A stretch of DNA of 64,000 nt from Ascarosepion bandense. Taxonomy: Eukaryota; Mollusca; Cephalopoda; Sepiida; Sepiidae. The translations under genes and the position numbers were made by a program. Location of the stretch: positions 2,574,501 through 2,638,500 of the forward strand of contig JBBBDQ010001688.1 in NCBI GenBank assembly GCA_037127315.1. The letters run 5' to 3'. Shown here one piece after another: positions 1 through 13,306 of the stretch; positions within the stretch are counted from its first letter, which is position 1; each line of letters opens with the position of its first letter. The notes under the pieces are model-generated. The model had not been told where the DNA came from. It made no database searches and worked only from the letters and a program-made list of their open reading frames with translations.

Positions 1-494
1 TTTCCTTTTAAGAGAAAATCATTAATTCCTTTGTTTTCATGAAATGCTATGTTTAATCTGTGGTGGGTATGAAAGAATAACTGTCTTTACCCACTCTCTT
101 TAAATTTGGGCGAACTGAGGAAAAAGAAAGCTAAGTATTTCAAACTGTTTCTTCGTCTACTTTTGAATGCATGCAACTGTATATCTCTTCTGTTAACAAC
201 GAAGTCTGTTTGCTTTATTTTAAACGTTTTTGAATATTTTGTGTCAGATGATTTAATCTGTTGTATGAGCATTTTCTTTTCATATAAATTCTTTATCTTT
301 TGTCAAAATTATCCATGTATTTCCTCGTCCTTACCATTCTCTATTAGCCTTTTTGGTGTAGGTAAACCAACTGTTTGTTTCAACTCCGAAATCTCACACC
401 ACTATAGATCTCTTGCTGCTTGAAAAATGTCTCTTAAATTTTTGTAAATTTGAGACCTACACTTGGATTTACCCAAATGACATAGACTACTAAT

Positions 495-775
495 CAGTCA
501 GTTAAGTACCATACATTATACACACTTGGGTGATCATGTCTTGAAAGAAACATGACTGACTGGGCAGAAACTTTTCCTGCAGAAGTTTGCCATTACTTTC
601 TGTGGTAGACTGGTTACCAACAAAGCATATAGAACCCAATCTGTCCTGATGTTTAACTCATAGCTGGAGAGAGAAGAGATGGATTAATACCTTTTTTCAA
701 GGTATTTGCACATAAGTGCAACAAATTCAACTGGAATTCAAACTCTGCTCTCTAGTTTCTTGTTCCAAGCTAAGG
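495..775 (-). repeat. tRNA-derived SINE (family A), minus
   Basis: Copy of the commonest repeat in the window. In its sense direction family A has a tRNA-like head with A and B boxes (B box core gagttcgaattcc), then a body with 'cttgggaaaggtattaat' and 'ggacagattgggttctatag', and ends in cacttaactgactg. This copy is diverged, especially at its head. Confidence 0.85.
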
Positions 776-1525
776 TGATCATCACTCTCTACCTTTGCTT
801 TATTATCTGGTAATTTCCTTGCATTTTTGGGAATGATAGTTAAGTGGTTTCTCATTGCTTCTTTGGTTTGATATTTAGTTTTCCTTCCCTCTTAGACTGA
901 TTATCACACAAGACTTGAAATCCCAGTTTACCCTATTTAACTAAAAACCAATTTAGTATGGGACTAGCATTGCCAACCCATGAAAAATCTACTTTCTGTC
1001 AAAACCACAGTAGCAACACCTAGTGTGTTGAAACTGTGGCTCAGTCCACCACAGGGCTTGAGAGTAATTTATGTACATACCCATTCGGCATGAATAAGCA
1101 ATTTAGAGGTCTTGACTGTAAATTATCCTCAACATTAGCCCTAAACAAATGAAAATGGGAGGCTCTAGTTCACCCCCCCCCCTATTTAATTTTTTTTTAC
1201 TGTATATGCATACTGCACTAAATAAATAGTTACACTTGGCCTGAAGATCATATTGAAGTATAGAACTGACAGTTGTGCAGTGTTGAATCTTATGTCCACA
1301 CTGTATCTATAAGCACCTTATCTCTGATACTGAGCACCCTTCCTCTTTAAATCAAATTTTATATTTTATATACCTTTTTGCAAATTAATTGAAACAAAAC
1401 AACTAATATCTTCCTAGGATCTTTCACACTTTCCTTGATCATGTATACATCGTCTCTTGGCATAGTTTTTCTCCTCCAACCACATTTTCTTTTATGTTTT
1501 GGACTGATGTATCTAAGGTGTTCCT

Positions 1526-1768
1526 TCACCTTGATGACGCAACTGACAGTTGAAAGGATGACACCAACAACTGACTCTGTAAGGCTTGCCAGTGTGTTTG
1601 TGCAGCATTACAATTTCCGTATGCTTCATTGGAGTAACATTCATTGCAGACAATGGCTGTAGGAAAACTAATTAAGAATTGAGACAATAGTGTCTGGGCA
1701 TGATAAAAATCTGATGCAATCACAGATGACACAATATTTTTCAAGGCCAGACAAATTTCATCATTCAC
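1526..1768 (-). other. Unassigned minus-strand open frame, possible gene relic
   Basis: An 80-codon frame beginning MNDEICLALKNIVSSVIASD reads like a real helical protein segment rather than random AT-rich sequence, and is preceded on the minus strand by a possible acceptor-like AG. I do not recognise it with confidence, and no neighbouring exon or poly(A) could be tied to it. It may be a fragment of a processed pseudogene or transposon. Confidence 0.2.
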
Positions 1769-1923
1769 CTTGAAAATGCATTCATATTATTACACAATAT
1801 TGCTAATGTGCCTGAGGAAGAAATAAAAATCTATGATAACCTGTCACTTCATTGGGTCTAAAACTGACCATATGGCGAAAGAAAGGAAACTAAAGCAGTT
1901 GTTTCAATTTGCTCAAGGGTACA

Positions 1924-1970
<47 letters not shown>

Positions 1971-2109
1971 TGGATAAATTGTCGCCATTTTATATTTTAA
2001 TTTTGTGTATATGTGTTGTTAGTTTTTGATTTTGTCAATTGCACAATATAATAGGGTCATTTTGGCAATATCTGTGAGAAAAAAGGTACCATGATGCAAT
2101 TTACTTTGC

Positions 2110-2681
2110 CAGAAATTTGGAAATGGCAGGCTGTACTGCTTGGTATTCATGCTGGAAGCACCAAGACAAATATTTCAGAGTGTTTGGGTGTCAATTTGAA
2201 GATTGTGCAGAAGATTTGAGAGTTGGATGAATCTAATAGTGATTATGAAGATGTTTAGAGTGATCACTAGTGATGGTGATGTTATGCCTCCATTCATCTT
2301 CACACGGGGCCACAGACTCAACATGGAGGACTATATCAGTTGCCCTGAGTCAGGAGGGTGGCTGCTGGACGACCCTATATCTGGCAAGAGGACTCTGCAC
2401 CATGCCACAGAAGCAGGAGAACCCAGTCATGGTTGTCAGTCAATTGCTGTCATCACATTGCTTTTTACAACTTGCCACCCAGACAACTCCCCAGGCTGCA
2501 ACCCCCTTGATTATTATGGATGGAGTGCAGTTGAATGAGAAACCAACAAACTCCTCGAAACACCAAAAATGAACTGAACACAATGATTATGGCAGCATTC
2601 ATGAACTTAAACAAAGAAATTATCTAGAACAGTTGCAGGAGATTCCAAAGTCATCTGGAGGTCATGGTTGAAGCCAATGGC

Positions 2682-2690
<9 letters not shown>
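2110..2690 (+). pseudogene. Tc1/mariner-superfamily transposase pseudogene
   Basis: A helix-turn-helix-like segment (ISECLGVNLKIVQK) is followed, after a stop and a frame jump, by the DDE-region block VITSDGDVMPPFIFTRGHRL and then NPLDYYGW, which carries the last catalytic Asp. The tail LEVMVEANGD ends at a 50-nt T run. Much of the middle of the domain is deleted and several stops occur, so it is dead. The subgroup is uncertain. Confidence 0.8.

Positions 2691-2733
<43 letters not shown>
2684..2733. repeat. Poly(T) run, about 50 nt
   Basis: Uninterrupted T run directly at the end of the transposase relic. Poly-T this long is prone to assembly and slippage error. Confidence 0.9.
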
Positions 2734-2913
2734 CTCCCACTTAGCTGATTGATGTTATATTCAGCTCCTCAAATCTGGAGTTTCACAATCATTCTACCCA
2801 CTTGTGTAGCCAGTTGCTGAAGCCTCCTGATATTTGCTCATTTTTATTAAGTGTGTGTGTGCGTGCTCAATAGCATTTGATCATATTTTTTTTTTAACGT
2901 TATCTGAGTTTGA

Positions 2914-3224
2914 GGATGTGTGTTGTGGAGCATTGGATATCGGCTCGGAATGAGAAATTGAGGAGCCGAGTTCGAATTCCAGCTGAATTCATTACATTCA
3001 CTTACGCGCAAATACCCTTGGGAAAGGTATTAATCCATCTCCTCCTTCCAGTTATGGGTTAAATAACAGGACAGATTGGGTTCTATAGCCTTGGCTGGCA
3101 ACCAGTCTACCGCAGAAAGTAATGGCAACCTACTGCGAGATAATCTTCTGCCCAGTCAGTCATGTCTCTTTCGAGACATGATCGCCTAAGCGTGTATCAC
3201 ATATGGCACTTAACTGACTGACTG
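2914..3224 (+). repeat. tRNA-derived SINE (family A), full length, plus
   Basis: Full-length copy from gatgtgtgttgtgg through the B box gagttcgaattcc to cttaactgactgactg. A short repeat atctgag lies near both ends (2902-2908 and 3224-3230) and may be a target duplication. It faces an inverted copy at 3511-3782 only about 290 bp away. Confidence 0.9.
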
Positions 3225-3510
3225 ATCTGAGATTACAAACCAAAAATTTCACATAACCAATGAATATATTTACATTTTATAAAAAATAAAATAGAAAGAC
3301 GGATGTGGGTAAATATCCCGACAGCCAGTTAAGTTATCATTATAATATCTCCATCTGGATTTTGGGCCAATTTAATTCAACCAATTTATACAAGCAGACC
3401 ATTTTGTATTTGGCAACCATTAGATGAGGTCTACATGGTGTCCACTTCTAAACAAATTGTTGAAAATGAAAAAAAGGTAAAACAAAAAGAAAAAATCCAG
3501 TTTATATTAG

Positions 3511-3782
3511 TCACTCAGTGCCATACTTGATACATACTTGGGTGATCATGTCTTGAAAGAGACATGACTGACTGGGCAGCAGATTATCCTACAGTAGGTT
3601 GCCATTACTTTCTGTGGTAGACTGGTTGCCAGCCAAGGCTTTAGAACCCAATCTGTCCTGTTATTTACCCATAACTGGAGTGAAGAGACAGATTAATACC
3701 TTTCTCAAGGGTATTTGCATGTAAGTGAATGCAAGGAATTCAACTGGAATTTGAACTCGGCTTCCTGCTTTCTCGTTCTGAT
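3511..3782 (-). repeat. tRNA-derived SINE (family A), minus
   Basis: Recognised by the reversed end 'cagtgccatacttgatac', the central 'ggtagactggttgcc' and the reversed B-box region ggaatttgaactc. The head is cut off after ttctcgttctg. Confidence 0.88.
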
Positions 3783-3936
3783 GATGATAAAAAAAAGTTA
3801 CATGCCTGCTAAGAACCAAGCAACAGTGTAAGAAAACATTTTAATCATATTTGTAGACCCTAAAAATGAACAGATGCTTTCTATAGGGGTCACTCGAATA
3901 CTGTTCTGATTGTAGAAACTTTTTTTTTTTTTTTTT

Positions 3937-4440
3937 TTGGAATTTATGTATATAGCAACAGAGGGGGTTGAGTTTAGTTTTCATAATACTATGTATGCCC
4001 AAGTCAATGGTGTCTCGATGGGCAGTCCTTTGAGTTTAGTATTAGCCTACATTTTTGATGACTCTATGAGAGCCTTTTGTTTGAAAAATACCGTAAACCC
4101 TAGGTATGTTTGCTTTACATCAATGTTCTTTTTCCCATCTTTGATTCAATTGATGCTGCAGCTTTTCATACTCAACAGTGAGCGGCAAAAATGGATGAAG
4201 GGAAACAAGTTGAAGTGGAAAATAATTGTACTTTGCCTCTTTGACATCCTTGTTGAATGTAGAGCTGGTTTGTTCATTATATCTATTTATTACAAGCTTA
4301 TGTTCACACGCCTGTACACTAACTGGAATTCTTTTGTTCCTAAGTCCTATAAAATCAACCTTGTTTCTACTTTAGTCCATCATGCTCTGATGATTTGTTC
4401 TCCTTGTACACTTGATCAAGAACTGGGCAAAACTACTTAA
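3937..4440 (+). pseudogene. Penelope-like element reverse transcriptase fragment
   Basis: One frame of 167 codons contains YAQVNGVSMGSPLSLVLAYI (the RT block with GxxMGSPL) and FDILVECRAG, then YTNWNSFVPKSYKINLVSTL and a CSPCTL motif typical of Penelope-like RTs. The YxDD catalytic block expected between them is degraded (VCFTSMFFF where the aspartates should be). Mostly open but catalytically broken and truncated at both ends. Confidence 0.75.
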
Positions 4441-4450
4441 TTAAAAGTCT

Positions 4451-4451
4451 T

Positions 4452-4504
<53 letters not shown>
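4451..4504. repeat. (TG)n(TA)n microsatellite
   Basis: TG repeat running into TA repeat. It forms the left flank of the hairpin at 4545-4704. Confidence 0.9.
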
Positions 4505-4506
<2 letters not shown>

Positions 4507-4544
4507 CATAGTGATGATCCACGTATACTGTCTTAATATGTATA

Positions 4545-4703
4545 GGAAAAACTACTAAAAAGTTGTAAGTTGTAAAATGTATTTTTTGACAGTAATTGTT
4601 TATTTCTATTATTATATTTTATATTTCAGACTGTCCTCAGTCCTTCATCAGAAACAAATCAATTTGTCAAAAAATACATTTTACAACTTTTTAGTAGTTT
4701 TTC

Positions 4704-4704
<1 letters not shown>
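4545..4704. repeat. TA-flanked inverted repeat (hairpin)
   Basis: Arms 4545-4590 and 4666-4704 are perfect complements except for a 7-bp tandem duplication (agttgta) in the left arm. The spacer is 75 bp. (TA)n tracts flank both sides. Confidence 0.9.
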
Positions 4705-4708
<4 letters not shown>

Positions 4709-4756
<48 letters not shown>

Positions 4757-4757
4757 G
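4709..4757. repeat. (TA)n(CA)n microsatellite
   Basis: TA repeat running into CA repeat, right flank of the hairpin. Confidence 0.9.
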
Positions 4758-4990
4758 GGCTGGTCATGTTGCAAAGATGAGTGACAACAGAATGCTTAAG
4801 GTCCTCATATATAGGCAGTTTGATAGTGGACAAAGAAGCGTTGGCTGTTCATGGCTCAGATATAATGACAAGCTAAGAGGTTACTCTTAGCTGTTAACAT
4901 GCCTCGTATTAACTGTGAGTGAAATGCCCTGGATAGAAATACCTAGAGATATTTGTGCCACAGTGGTATCAGAAATTTTTGAATCAGTCA
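4757..4990 (+). pseudogene. LINE ORF2 C-terminal fragment
   Basis: Translating with frame shifts gives AGHVARMSDNRMLKVLIY and WLRYNDKLRG, typical of the region after the RT domain in invertebrate non-LTR elements. Stops and frameshifts interrupt it. Confidence 0.6.
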
Positions 4991-5720
4991 TATTGACTGT
5001 CTAAAAACAAAACAACAGGAAAATTTGTTAACACTTTTTGCTGTTGTCTTTGTCCCAAGATCCTTGCTGTTGTACAATATGTGGACTTGTAGGCAGGTCA
5101 TTAACATGACTGAAGTGTCACATACAACATAAACATAAAAAAAAAAACGAATAAGGTTGTCGGTTCCTCTTATATTGAAATTCACGGAGTTGTACCATTT
5201 GGGTCTGACGAGCCGTGATAATAACATCAGGATGCGATGAAATATGTATTACCCATTGTAATAATCCTAAATCTTTTATAAATTATATTACTCTGTTAAA
5301 TAAATGAATTTAACAATGAGTTAATTTATCTTGAGTTTGTCTCTATCGCCATTTACCTGGATTGTATATCAAGTGTGCTACATTTTTATATATATATATA
5401 TATATATTGAGTCTCACCATAGTTGATTTGTCAGGAAGTTGGCCTCTTGATATTGCCCTTCTAGGGAGGTGATCCTAGCATGTTACTCCTGAGGGAAAGT
5501 GCCTGAATAACAGACTGTTTCTGGTTATGCTAGCATAAAGAGTCACAAGTCACTGTCCATGCCTGATCATGCACTCTCTCCCAGAAACTGTAACTGAAGT
5601 TTTCTCAGCATAATTTCTGTATAATATGCAGGTAGGTCGTTAGTGTTGAAGAAACACAAATGTGCTTGAGCGGGCATCTGCAACCAGCCATATATATAAT
5701 TATTTTTGATTTATTTCCAG
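4991..5720. other. Intron sequence before first exon
   Basis: Unique-looking AT-rich sequence with a short (TA)n at about 5385-5407. I looked for an upstream POLR1B exon here and found none. Confidence 0.6.
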
Positions 5721-5838
5721 TTACATGGTACAGAAACTTTATGCTTTTGTCCAAAACAAATGTGCTGCAGAAAGTCGAGACAGTTTAATGAACCAAGAAG
5801 TTCTCCAACCTGGAAAAATATATCAAATAATTCTTATG
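5721..5838 (+). CDS. POLR1B: POLR1B exon 1 in window
   Basis: Acceptor ttatttccag and donor gtaagt bound 118 nt: one base completing a split codon, then 39 codons. The peptide includes YMVQKLYAF and [15 protein letters not shown], a segment typical of Pol I second-largest subunits just before the lobe-to-fork transition. The leading split codon shows that at least one further exon lies upstream; none was found in 1-5720. Confidence 0.95.
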
Positions 5839-6346
5839 GTAAGTTTCTTTGTTTTCTGATCCACTTTTTTTTGTAATTTCACTTGAAAGAGAACATTGTT
5901 TGGGAGGTAAAACATATCAGGAGTAAATTGTTTTATTCAAGACATATTCATTTTTGATGCCATAATTGTTGTCTTGTAATGTGCCCATACCATGTGATTT
6001 CTTTGACAGTGGCAAGAAGAGGTTCCTAGTGACCCACAAAACTTTCAACCATATTCCATACATATTCATTGGTTTTACGACCCCAATAGAAAATGCCAAG
6101 TTATTTTCTCATGCACGTCCTCAGATACCTTTTTTCTGTTTCTGCCAACACATATTATTAAGACAGCAGACAATTTTGTCTTAATTTTATTGATTTTTCA
6201 GATTACAAATAATCCTTCTCAGATAAGGAAATTTTGTGAGAAATGACCAAGGTTCATTTTGGAAGAAATATAGCCCAAGCTTTTGACTATCTTAAGTCAT
6301 CAGCAGGGAAGGTAGATTATTACTTCCCAAATTAATGTTTTTAATA

Positions 6347-6389
<43 letters not shown>

Positions 6390-9300
6390 CAAATTATTAA
6401 ATTCCCAAGAATAAACCTGCAAAAAGAGCATAGTGAGGTCACTTCCATCTGTCATCGTCATCTAATACATACCCTAAAGTATAGTTAATTTATCTTCTAA
6501 TATAACTTGGTCCCTTCATCTATAATCTACTTCCTCGTTTATAGATGAAAGTATCAAGTTATATATATCAAATTTAGTGAATTTCTAACTTTAACCAACA
6601 CCTCTTTTTCATATCTGCTCCATCAAATGAAGAATTTACTATAGTTGGTTTTATCTAAATAGGGAATAGTCACAAGATTGTAACATTTCTCAGTGGAGAA
6701 TGTGAGGGGTCTTGTTTGTCAATATTAAAAAGAATCTGTTTAAAATCCTCAATATTTTTTTTTTTTTTGTTTAGGCCCAGCTGCAATCTTGGCTACATTC
6801 ATTTAAGTTTGAAATTGAGAAAGTACAGTCACTGAAAGGAATATCAGTTGTGAATGAAGGTAATTCTTTTACAATTTTGCTGTCTTTTAAATTTTTCATC
6901 ACTTTCTGTAATTCCATATATAAAGCATCTGACAGTACTCAGTTGAATAAAACAAAGACAAGCGCAGTTTAACTTTATAGACTGCAGCAGAGTTCCTGTC
7001 TAACTTTTTTACCATTGTCCTAGATCTGGCCAACCCCACTTTAAAATCTTTTTTTTACTTTTTACTTTACCATTTACAGTTTTTGATAGCATAATAGAAA
7101 TAAAATATTCATTAAATGAATATTTATTTCAATTCATTCAACCATTAAATTATGTTCTCCGTGCCTTGCAGCAACTACTCCACCCTAGGTCATTGACATC
7201 CCTGGGTTGTATTGCTTAGCAGGAGGGCTATAAACGATAATGTACAAGAAGCAGTTAGGCATTTCAATTTAATTCATAAGCAGAAATCATGGCATAAATG
7301 TTGTTTAATTGTTCCTTCAAACATTTTAACCAAAAATTGATAGAAAAAAAAATGTCTTGTTTTTTTTACTTAACATTTAGCTTTCTGCATAATTTATAAA
7401 TATTACTTCTCCTTTGTTGCATATGGAATCCCCTCAAAATATAGTGTTAACTTCTATATATTTTAAATTGCTATAGCTTGGCTCTTAATTTCAGTCAAGA
7501 TTGTTTTAAGTGTTGCTATAGAAGGATATGACAACACAACCAATTCAAATTCAATTTGCATTGACAGGACTAACATTTTGCTTGGTGAAAATAGTCCCCT
7601 ACAGAGTTTTAAAGGTTAATTTTCGGCATTGTCACATAAAAATTCCCAAGTGTATTTGCGAGTAAGGGGATATAATTGAACCAACTTGAATTGGAACTTG
7701 TCTATCTGATTAACAATTTCGAGATGTTATCAATTACACAACCTGTGCATCTAAGCTTACAGCACTTAATATTCCCAGGTGGTCACCTATCTAAAGACAA
7801 AAACTTAAGTTTCTAGTTGCTGACAACTTACAGATATTTGTCTAACAATCTGGAAGCTCTAGAAGTTTGTGATATCAGCCAAGACCTTAATAACTGGAGA
7901 TAAAAAACATAATTATAGACATTATCTTTTTTTTATATTAAATTCCGTTTTTAACATTTATAAACATTACTTCCCCTTTTACTGTGTATGGAATCCCCTC
8001 AAAATAGAGTTTTTTAAATTTAAAATTGCAGTAGCCTGGCTTTCAATTTCAGTTAAGATTGTTTTAGGTGTTGCCATAGAAGGATATGACTACACAAGTA
8101 AAATTAATATTCAGTATGCATTGACAAGATTAACATTTTGCTTGGTGAAAATAGTCACCAACAAAGTGCTAAAGGTTAAAGCAAAATTAGTTTTCAATTA
8201 GATCATAATGTTGTTTATATTTAGTAATAAATAATATAAATATCGCTTATGGCCATATCATGTTGAATACGCCAGTTCTTGATTGATCACCGAAGTTTAG
8301 CAACGTTGAGCCTGGTCAGTACTTAGATGGATATCTGCTTGGGAATACCAGGTGCTGCAAGCGATAGTGACGGATATGCGTTGTGGTGCAGTGGATATTA
8401 GCTTGGAAAGAGAAATCGGTGAGCCGATTTCAAATTCCAGTTGAATGCCCTGCATTCACTTGTGCGCTAGTACCCTTGGGAAAGATATTAATCCGTCCCT
8501 TCCCTCCAGTTATGGGTTAAATAACAGTGTAGGACTTGGGACCCTGCCCTCAACCCAACTAGGGTGAATGTGGCTTGCACCTAAATTTAAGCTGTTCAAT
8601 CTCCATTTTTCATTCACCAGTTTAAGAGGGGCTTCTCAATGTGGAGTAATGATTAGCAGGCTTATCTTGCTATAATAATTACAACTGAGTAGTGAGTTTG
8701 ATTTTCACTGAGTGCCCTAAGCTTTTGGCATTGTGCCACATCTAAGCTATGCTCAGAAAATCACCATTTGAATTTATTTTTTTGTTTCTGTGTATAGGTA
8801 TGTTTCACTTATTAAAAGCCCATCAATATTGGCGAGAAGTAAGAATTTTCTCTTCTGTTTAATAACTTAGTTGTTTTAGTGTAAATATAATAGGATTTTA
8901 ATTTAAAATTTTGAATAATACTGAAACACTTAACCAGTCATCCCAAACTAATGTTCTGTCATCTGCAGGACTACATTAATCTCAACCTCTGCTGTGGTAA
9001 CATTTTTTGGTATCTGGTGTTCTGAAACTGATTAGTCTTATGTTTTTCTGCCAATCATGTCTTAGTAATTAGTTTTGTGTAAACATACAACACGCTTTCC
9101 ACTGATTGGTCAAGGATTAGCTGATATTACATTTCAATCCTCAATTTCATCAGTGTGTTTATGTGTGTGTGTGTGTGTGAACCAAAAGCTGTGTAGGTTC
9201 CTATTTTATGCTTACAATCTAACACAGTGAAAGACAAATACCATGTCAAGCAATAAGAAAATGATCCCTGTTTCCCATATTAGCTGTAGATGTTTTATTC

Positions 9301-12300
9301 AGAACTTTGCCTGCCCATCTGGGAGGGGATGGGTTAGAACAACTTCTGCTATATCAGCTCTTCCCCCTACCAACTCTTCATCCATTTCAGTCAGTCAGTT
9401 AAGTGCCATACATGATACATGCTTTGGGCGATCATGTCTCGAAAGAGACCTGACTGACTGATCAGAAGATTATCCTGCAGTATGTTGCCATTGCTTTTTG
9501 CGGTAGACTGGTTGCCAGCCCAAGGCTATAGAACCCAATCTGTCCTATTATTTAAACCATAACTGGAGGGAAGAGACAGATTAATATCTTTCCCAAGAAT
9601 ATTTATGCGTAAGTGAATGCAAGGAATTGAACTGGAATTTGAACTCTGCCTCCCAATTTGTCATTCTGAGCAAATGTCCACTGCATCACAACAGTCATCC
9701 TCCTCATCCATTTCTAATCCCAATGTGGTGGCCGGCAAGACAAATAGAAGTTTCAGAATCATGGAATGAACACATCTGTCTCATACTAAAATGCTTGAGA
9801 TAAAATGAAACTGCTACTTCCTTTTCGATGTGCATATCCATAGTATCATGTTTCTACCAGGAGACAGCGCAAACCCCAACCCTCTATTTTTTTTCCTACC
9901 CATAACCATCTTTCTTTTAAATTTCACTGATGATTACTTTGCTTTAACTTGGTAATTTGCACATTTCTGATGTCATTCAACTGCCAACTATTTATATACC
10001 TTTGTCCTCAAGTATAAGAGCCAGTGGGTGGCATTACAGTAGCATTGAGAGTGGTCTTCATTTAAATGTCCAACAGTTAACAAAAAAAGAAAAGATTTTG
10101 CCCTCCCACTTTTTTAAGTGTCATACGTGATACGCACTTTTAGCGATCATGTCTCGAAAGAGACATGACTGACTAGGCAGAAGATTATCCTGCAGTAGGT
10201 TGTCATTGCTTTCTGTGGTAGACTGGTTGCCAGCCAAGGCTATAGAACCCAATCTGTCCTATTATCTAAACCATAACTGGAGGGAAGAGACAGATTAATA
10301 TTTTTCCTAAGGGTATTTGTGCACAAGTGAATGCCATGAATTCAACTGGAATTCGAACTCAGCTCCCTGATTTGTTGTTCTGAGTCAGTATCCATTGCAC
10401 CACAATGCACATTCATTTTTTTTATTTTATTTTTTTTTTGTGCCTAATTTATGTGCATCTTTCTCTAATGTTATATAGTCATATAGTATCATTGTATTAA
10501 GCTTTGTATCAAGCCTTAAATTAAGCATTTGGCATATTTGAAGTGTTTTGTATGAAACAAAAATTTTTCACTTTGCCATCGTCAGTGTTTACTGATTGTT
10601 CTTTATAAAAATGCAGCTTTTTACTGAGTTATTTCCCTTGTAAACACTGGAGAAATTCAGAACATTCTAGTCATTAGCTTTATCTTCATTAAACACTGCA
10701 CATATTCTATAGGTTGCTTCTGCTGCAAAGTTTAAATTTAAACAATGCACAAGTTTTCTGCAGCCATGTTGATTTTACTATTGTTACTATTGTAGGTATA
10801 TTCTTTTCAAGATTATATAATATTAAATGATGTTTCTGAAAATATTTATGGAATGTTACTATTATAAAGGTTAATATAAGAGACAGAAAATCAGAAACAT
10901 TTTTACTGCTGAATATTTTGGAAACAATGAACCATTTGTAATCACCTATATGATAATGATCCAATTTCTGTCTGTATGTTACAATAATGCAGTAAAATTG
11001 CAAATCTTAGTGCAATTTTTATTTACACAAAAAAAAACTCTAACTTGAATAATAAAGTAATTTTCAGTTTCTGAATAATTTTTAATATAATATTGACACA
11101 AAATATCTGTCTTTTGATTGACCTGCACTCTCTGCTAGCCACAATGTTATAATTTAATAATAATAATAATAATGAAGCTTTGTGTTAAATGGTAATAAGA
11201 TTCTCTCTTTCCTTAGAAAGAAACATTCATTGACTGAACAGCTGTTGGTTTGGAATTTATAAAATCTTTCTTAAAATAGTTTTTCAGGAAATTAGGCTTC
11301 TCAAATCCATGATTATCAATTTTTCTAGTATTGATAGGAGTTTCTTTTCTACTCTTTTAAGTTGGTGTAGAAATACACCATATAAGCCAGTGTTGAGAAG
11401 ACTGCAATTTTGACTCAGTAAAAAAAAAAAAAACAATTAAATCTAGTAGGTCTATAAAAAAGTAACCGTTGGTCTGTTTGAATTCTGTAGGTTATTTCAT
11501 GCCAAAAAGGTAGGGTCTAAAAGTATTTTTTTTTTTTAATGTTCAGTTATAGTGAGACAGTTGATTTAGTCAGATTTAATTAATTTTTTTTTTGTTTTTA
11601 TTCTTTTTATTTTAGAAAACTGAAAATGGCTTTGTTTTGTATTCAAAAATGTTTTGCTGAGAATAATTTTTTTCCTTCAAAAATGTGTTAATAATTTTTT
11701 CTTTAAAAATGATTTGTTGGTAAAATTTTTCCTTCAAAAAATTTTTTTGGATATATTTCTATAAAAGTGTATTTTTATACTTTCATAGTGTTTTGACCCC
11801 TAGTTTAGGGGTTAACTGTTTGCCCATATCTGGGACCCTAACAGGTGCTACCACTCCAGGTCAAGGTGGACCTGGGAACAACAGCAATTAAAAAGCTTCT
11901 TACAACCTCCCAATCAGAGGCCTTTCTGCCGGATACAGTTTACTGTAATGCCCATTGGTTTGTAGGTGCATGGTAAAAAACTGTCTTTGACATCAGGAAA
12001 TGTCGTAAATTCTAGAAAGTAACTTAATATTGATTGTAAATCACTGAAGGTATTTTTTAAGTAAATCATTTATTTGAAAAAAGTTGTCTTTTATTTACAG
12101 ATGTGATAAATGATGTTTGTCGCCATGGCAACAAAGTTACAAACACAATGCAGTATTTCCTAGCAACAGGGAGTGTGCCTGGGAAGCTGACAGTCTCTCT
12201 CCAACAGGTAAGAATTTTTAATTTACTGAAAGAATTCTTTCAACAGAGGATTATAACTTTAATAAACTTATCTTCTCTCACCAGAAATCATTCCTCAGTT

Positions 12301-13251
12301 AAGACCATGTAAGTCGTAACCCTTTGTTGCATATTGGTTAATTGTAACCTTTCTCTAAAATAATTTATTATTCTCTATTATTTCAGAGAAAGGTTACAAT
12401 TGTAACCAATATGCAACAAAGGGTTAACCGAGGAAATATTCCTTGTGAGAGAAAATAAGCAAACTACCCCCACTCTCTCCATATTGCATCAGCAAGAAGT
12501 TCCACTGAAACAGCTTCTTCATGCTAATCACGGCCCTATGGATCAAACTTCCAAGTGGATGTTTCCCCAATCATGACAATTTTAATCTGTTTAAAATAAA
12601 ATCAATCGTTACCTTTCCCTCCCTATCCATATAAACTACTCCTTAATGTAAAATCTACCTTGAGTGACCCCTGGGCCTTGTACAGGGTAAACCATACTGT
12701 TAAAAAAAGTGAAGATTAGTTTGGCACAGGAGATTGTAAATAGCTCAATAATATGAATTATGTCTTTTATTACCAATGGATGTGTGTTGTGGTGTAAAGG
12801 CTATCAGCTTGAGCCAAGTTCGAATTCCAGCCTAATTTGTTTCATCCACTTATGCACAAATACTCTTGGGAAAGGAATTAATTCATCTTTTCTCTCTTCA
12901 GTTATGGGTTGAATAGCAGGACAGATTGGTATCTACATCCGTGGTTGGCAACTAGTCTACTGCAGTAAGTAATGGCAACCTACTGTGGGAAAATCTGCCA
13001 ATCAGTCATATCTCAAAGGCATATATCACAAATGGCAATTGAATGATTACCAACTGGAGTTATGGCCCTTGTTCTGTAACTGTAAGGCAAGTGGTTCATA
13101 TTTTGTTAGAGAGAACAAGGATTAATTGAAAGGGAAAAAAATTATTCATAAACTTTTACACATGTTTTTTAACCCATTTGTTATAAAAGTAGTGGTTACA
13201 GTATTTCATATTAAGAAGAAATATTTTAACCAACATATTTTTATATGCAAT

Positions 13252-13306
<55 letters not shown>

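Noticed and set aside
106..423. 105-codon plus-strand frame near the left edge
   Set aside because: Rich in Phe, Ser and Leu from T-rich sequence. No domain, signal or splice evidence links it to a gene.
7869..8201. 110-codon plus-strand frame
   Set aside because: It overlaps one half of a direct duplication. The other copy has no matching frame, and the composition is that of AT-rich noncoding DNA.
8245..8362. 5S rRNA gene
   Set aside because: 5S-like units here are diverged and each is followed by the same SINE body. They are heads of a composite SINE, not stand-alone genes.
8798..8838. A 41-nt exon-like stretch (acceptor tgtatag, donor gtaaga; peptide [11 protein letters not shown]) between exons 2 and 3
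   Set aside because: Including it would make exon 3 start ATG TGA and stop. Joining exon 2 directly to 12101 keeps phase and matches the family without extra residues.
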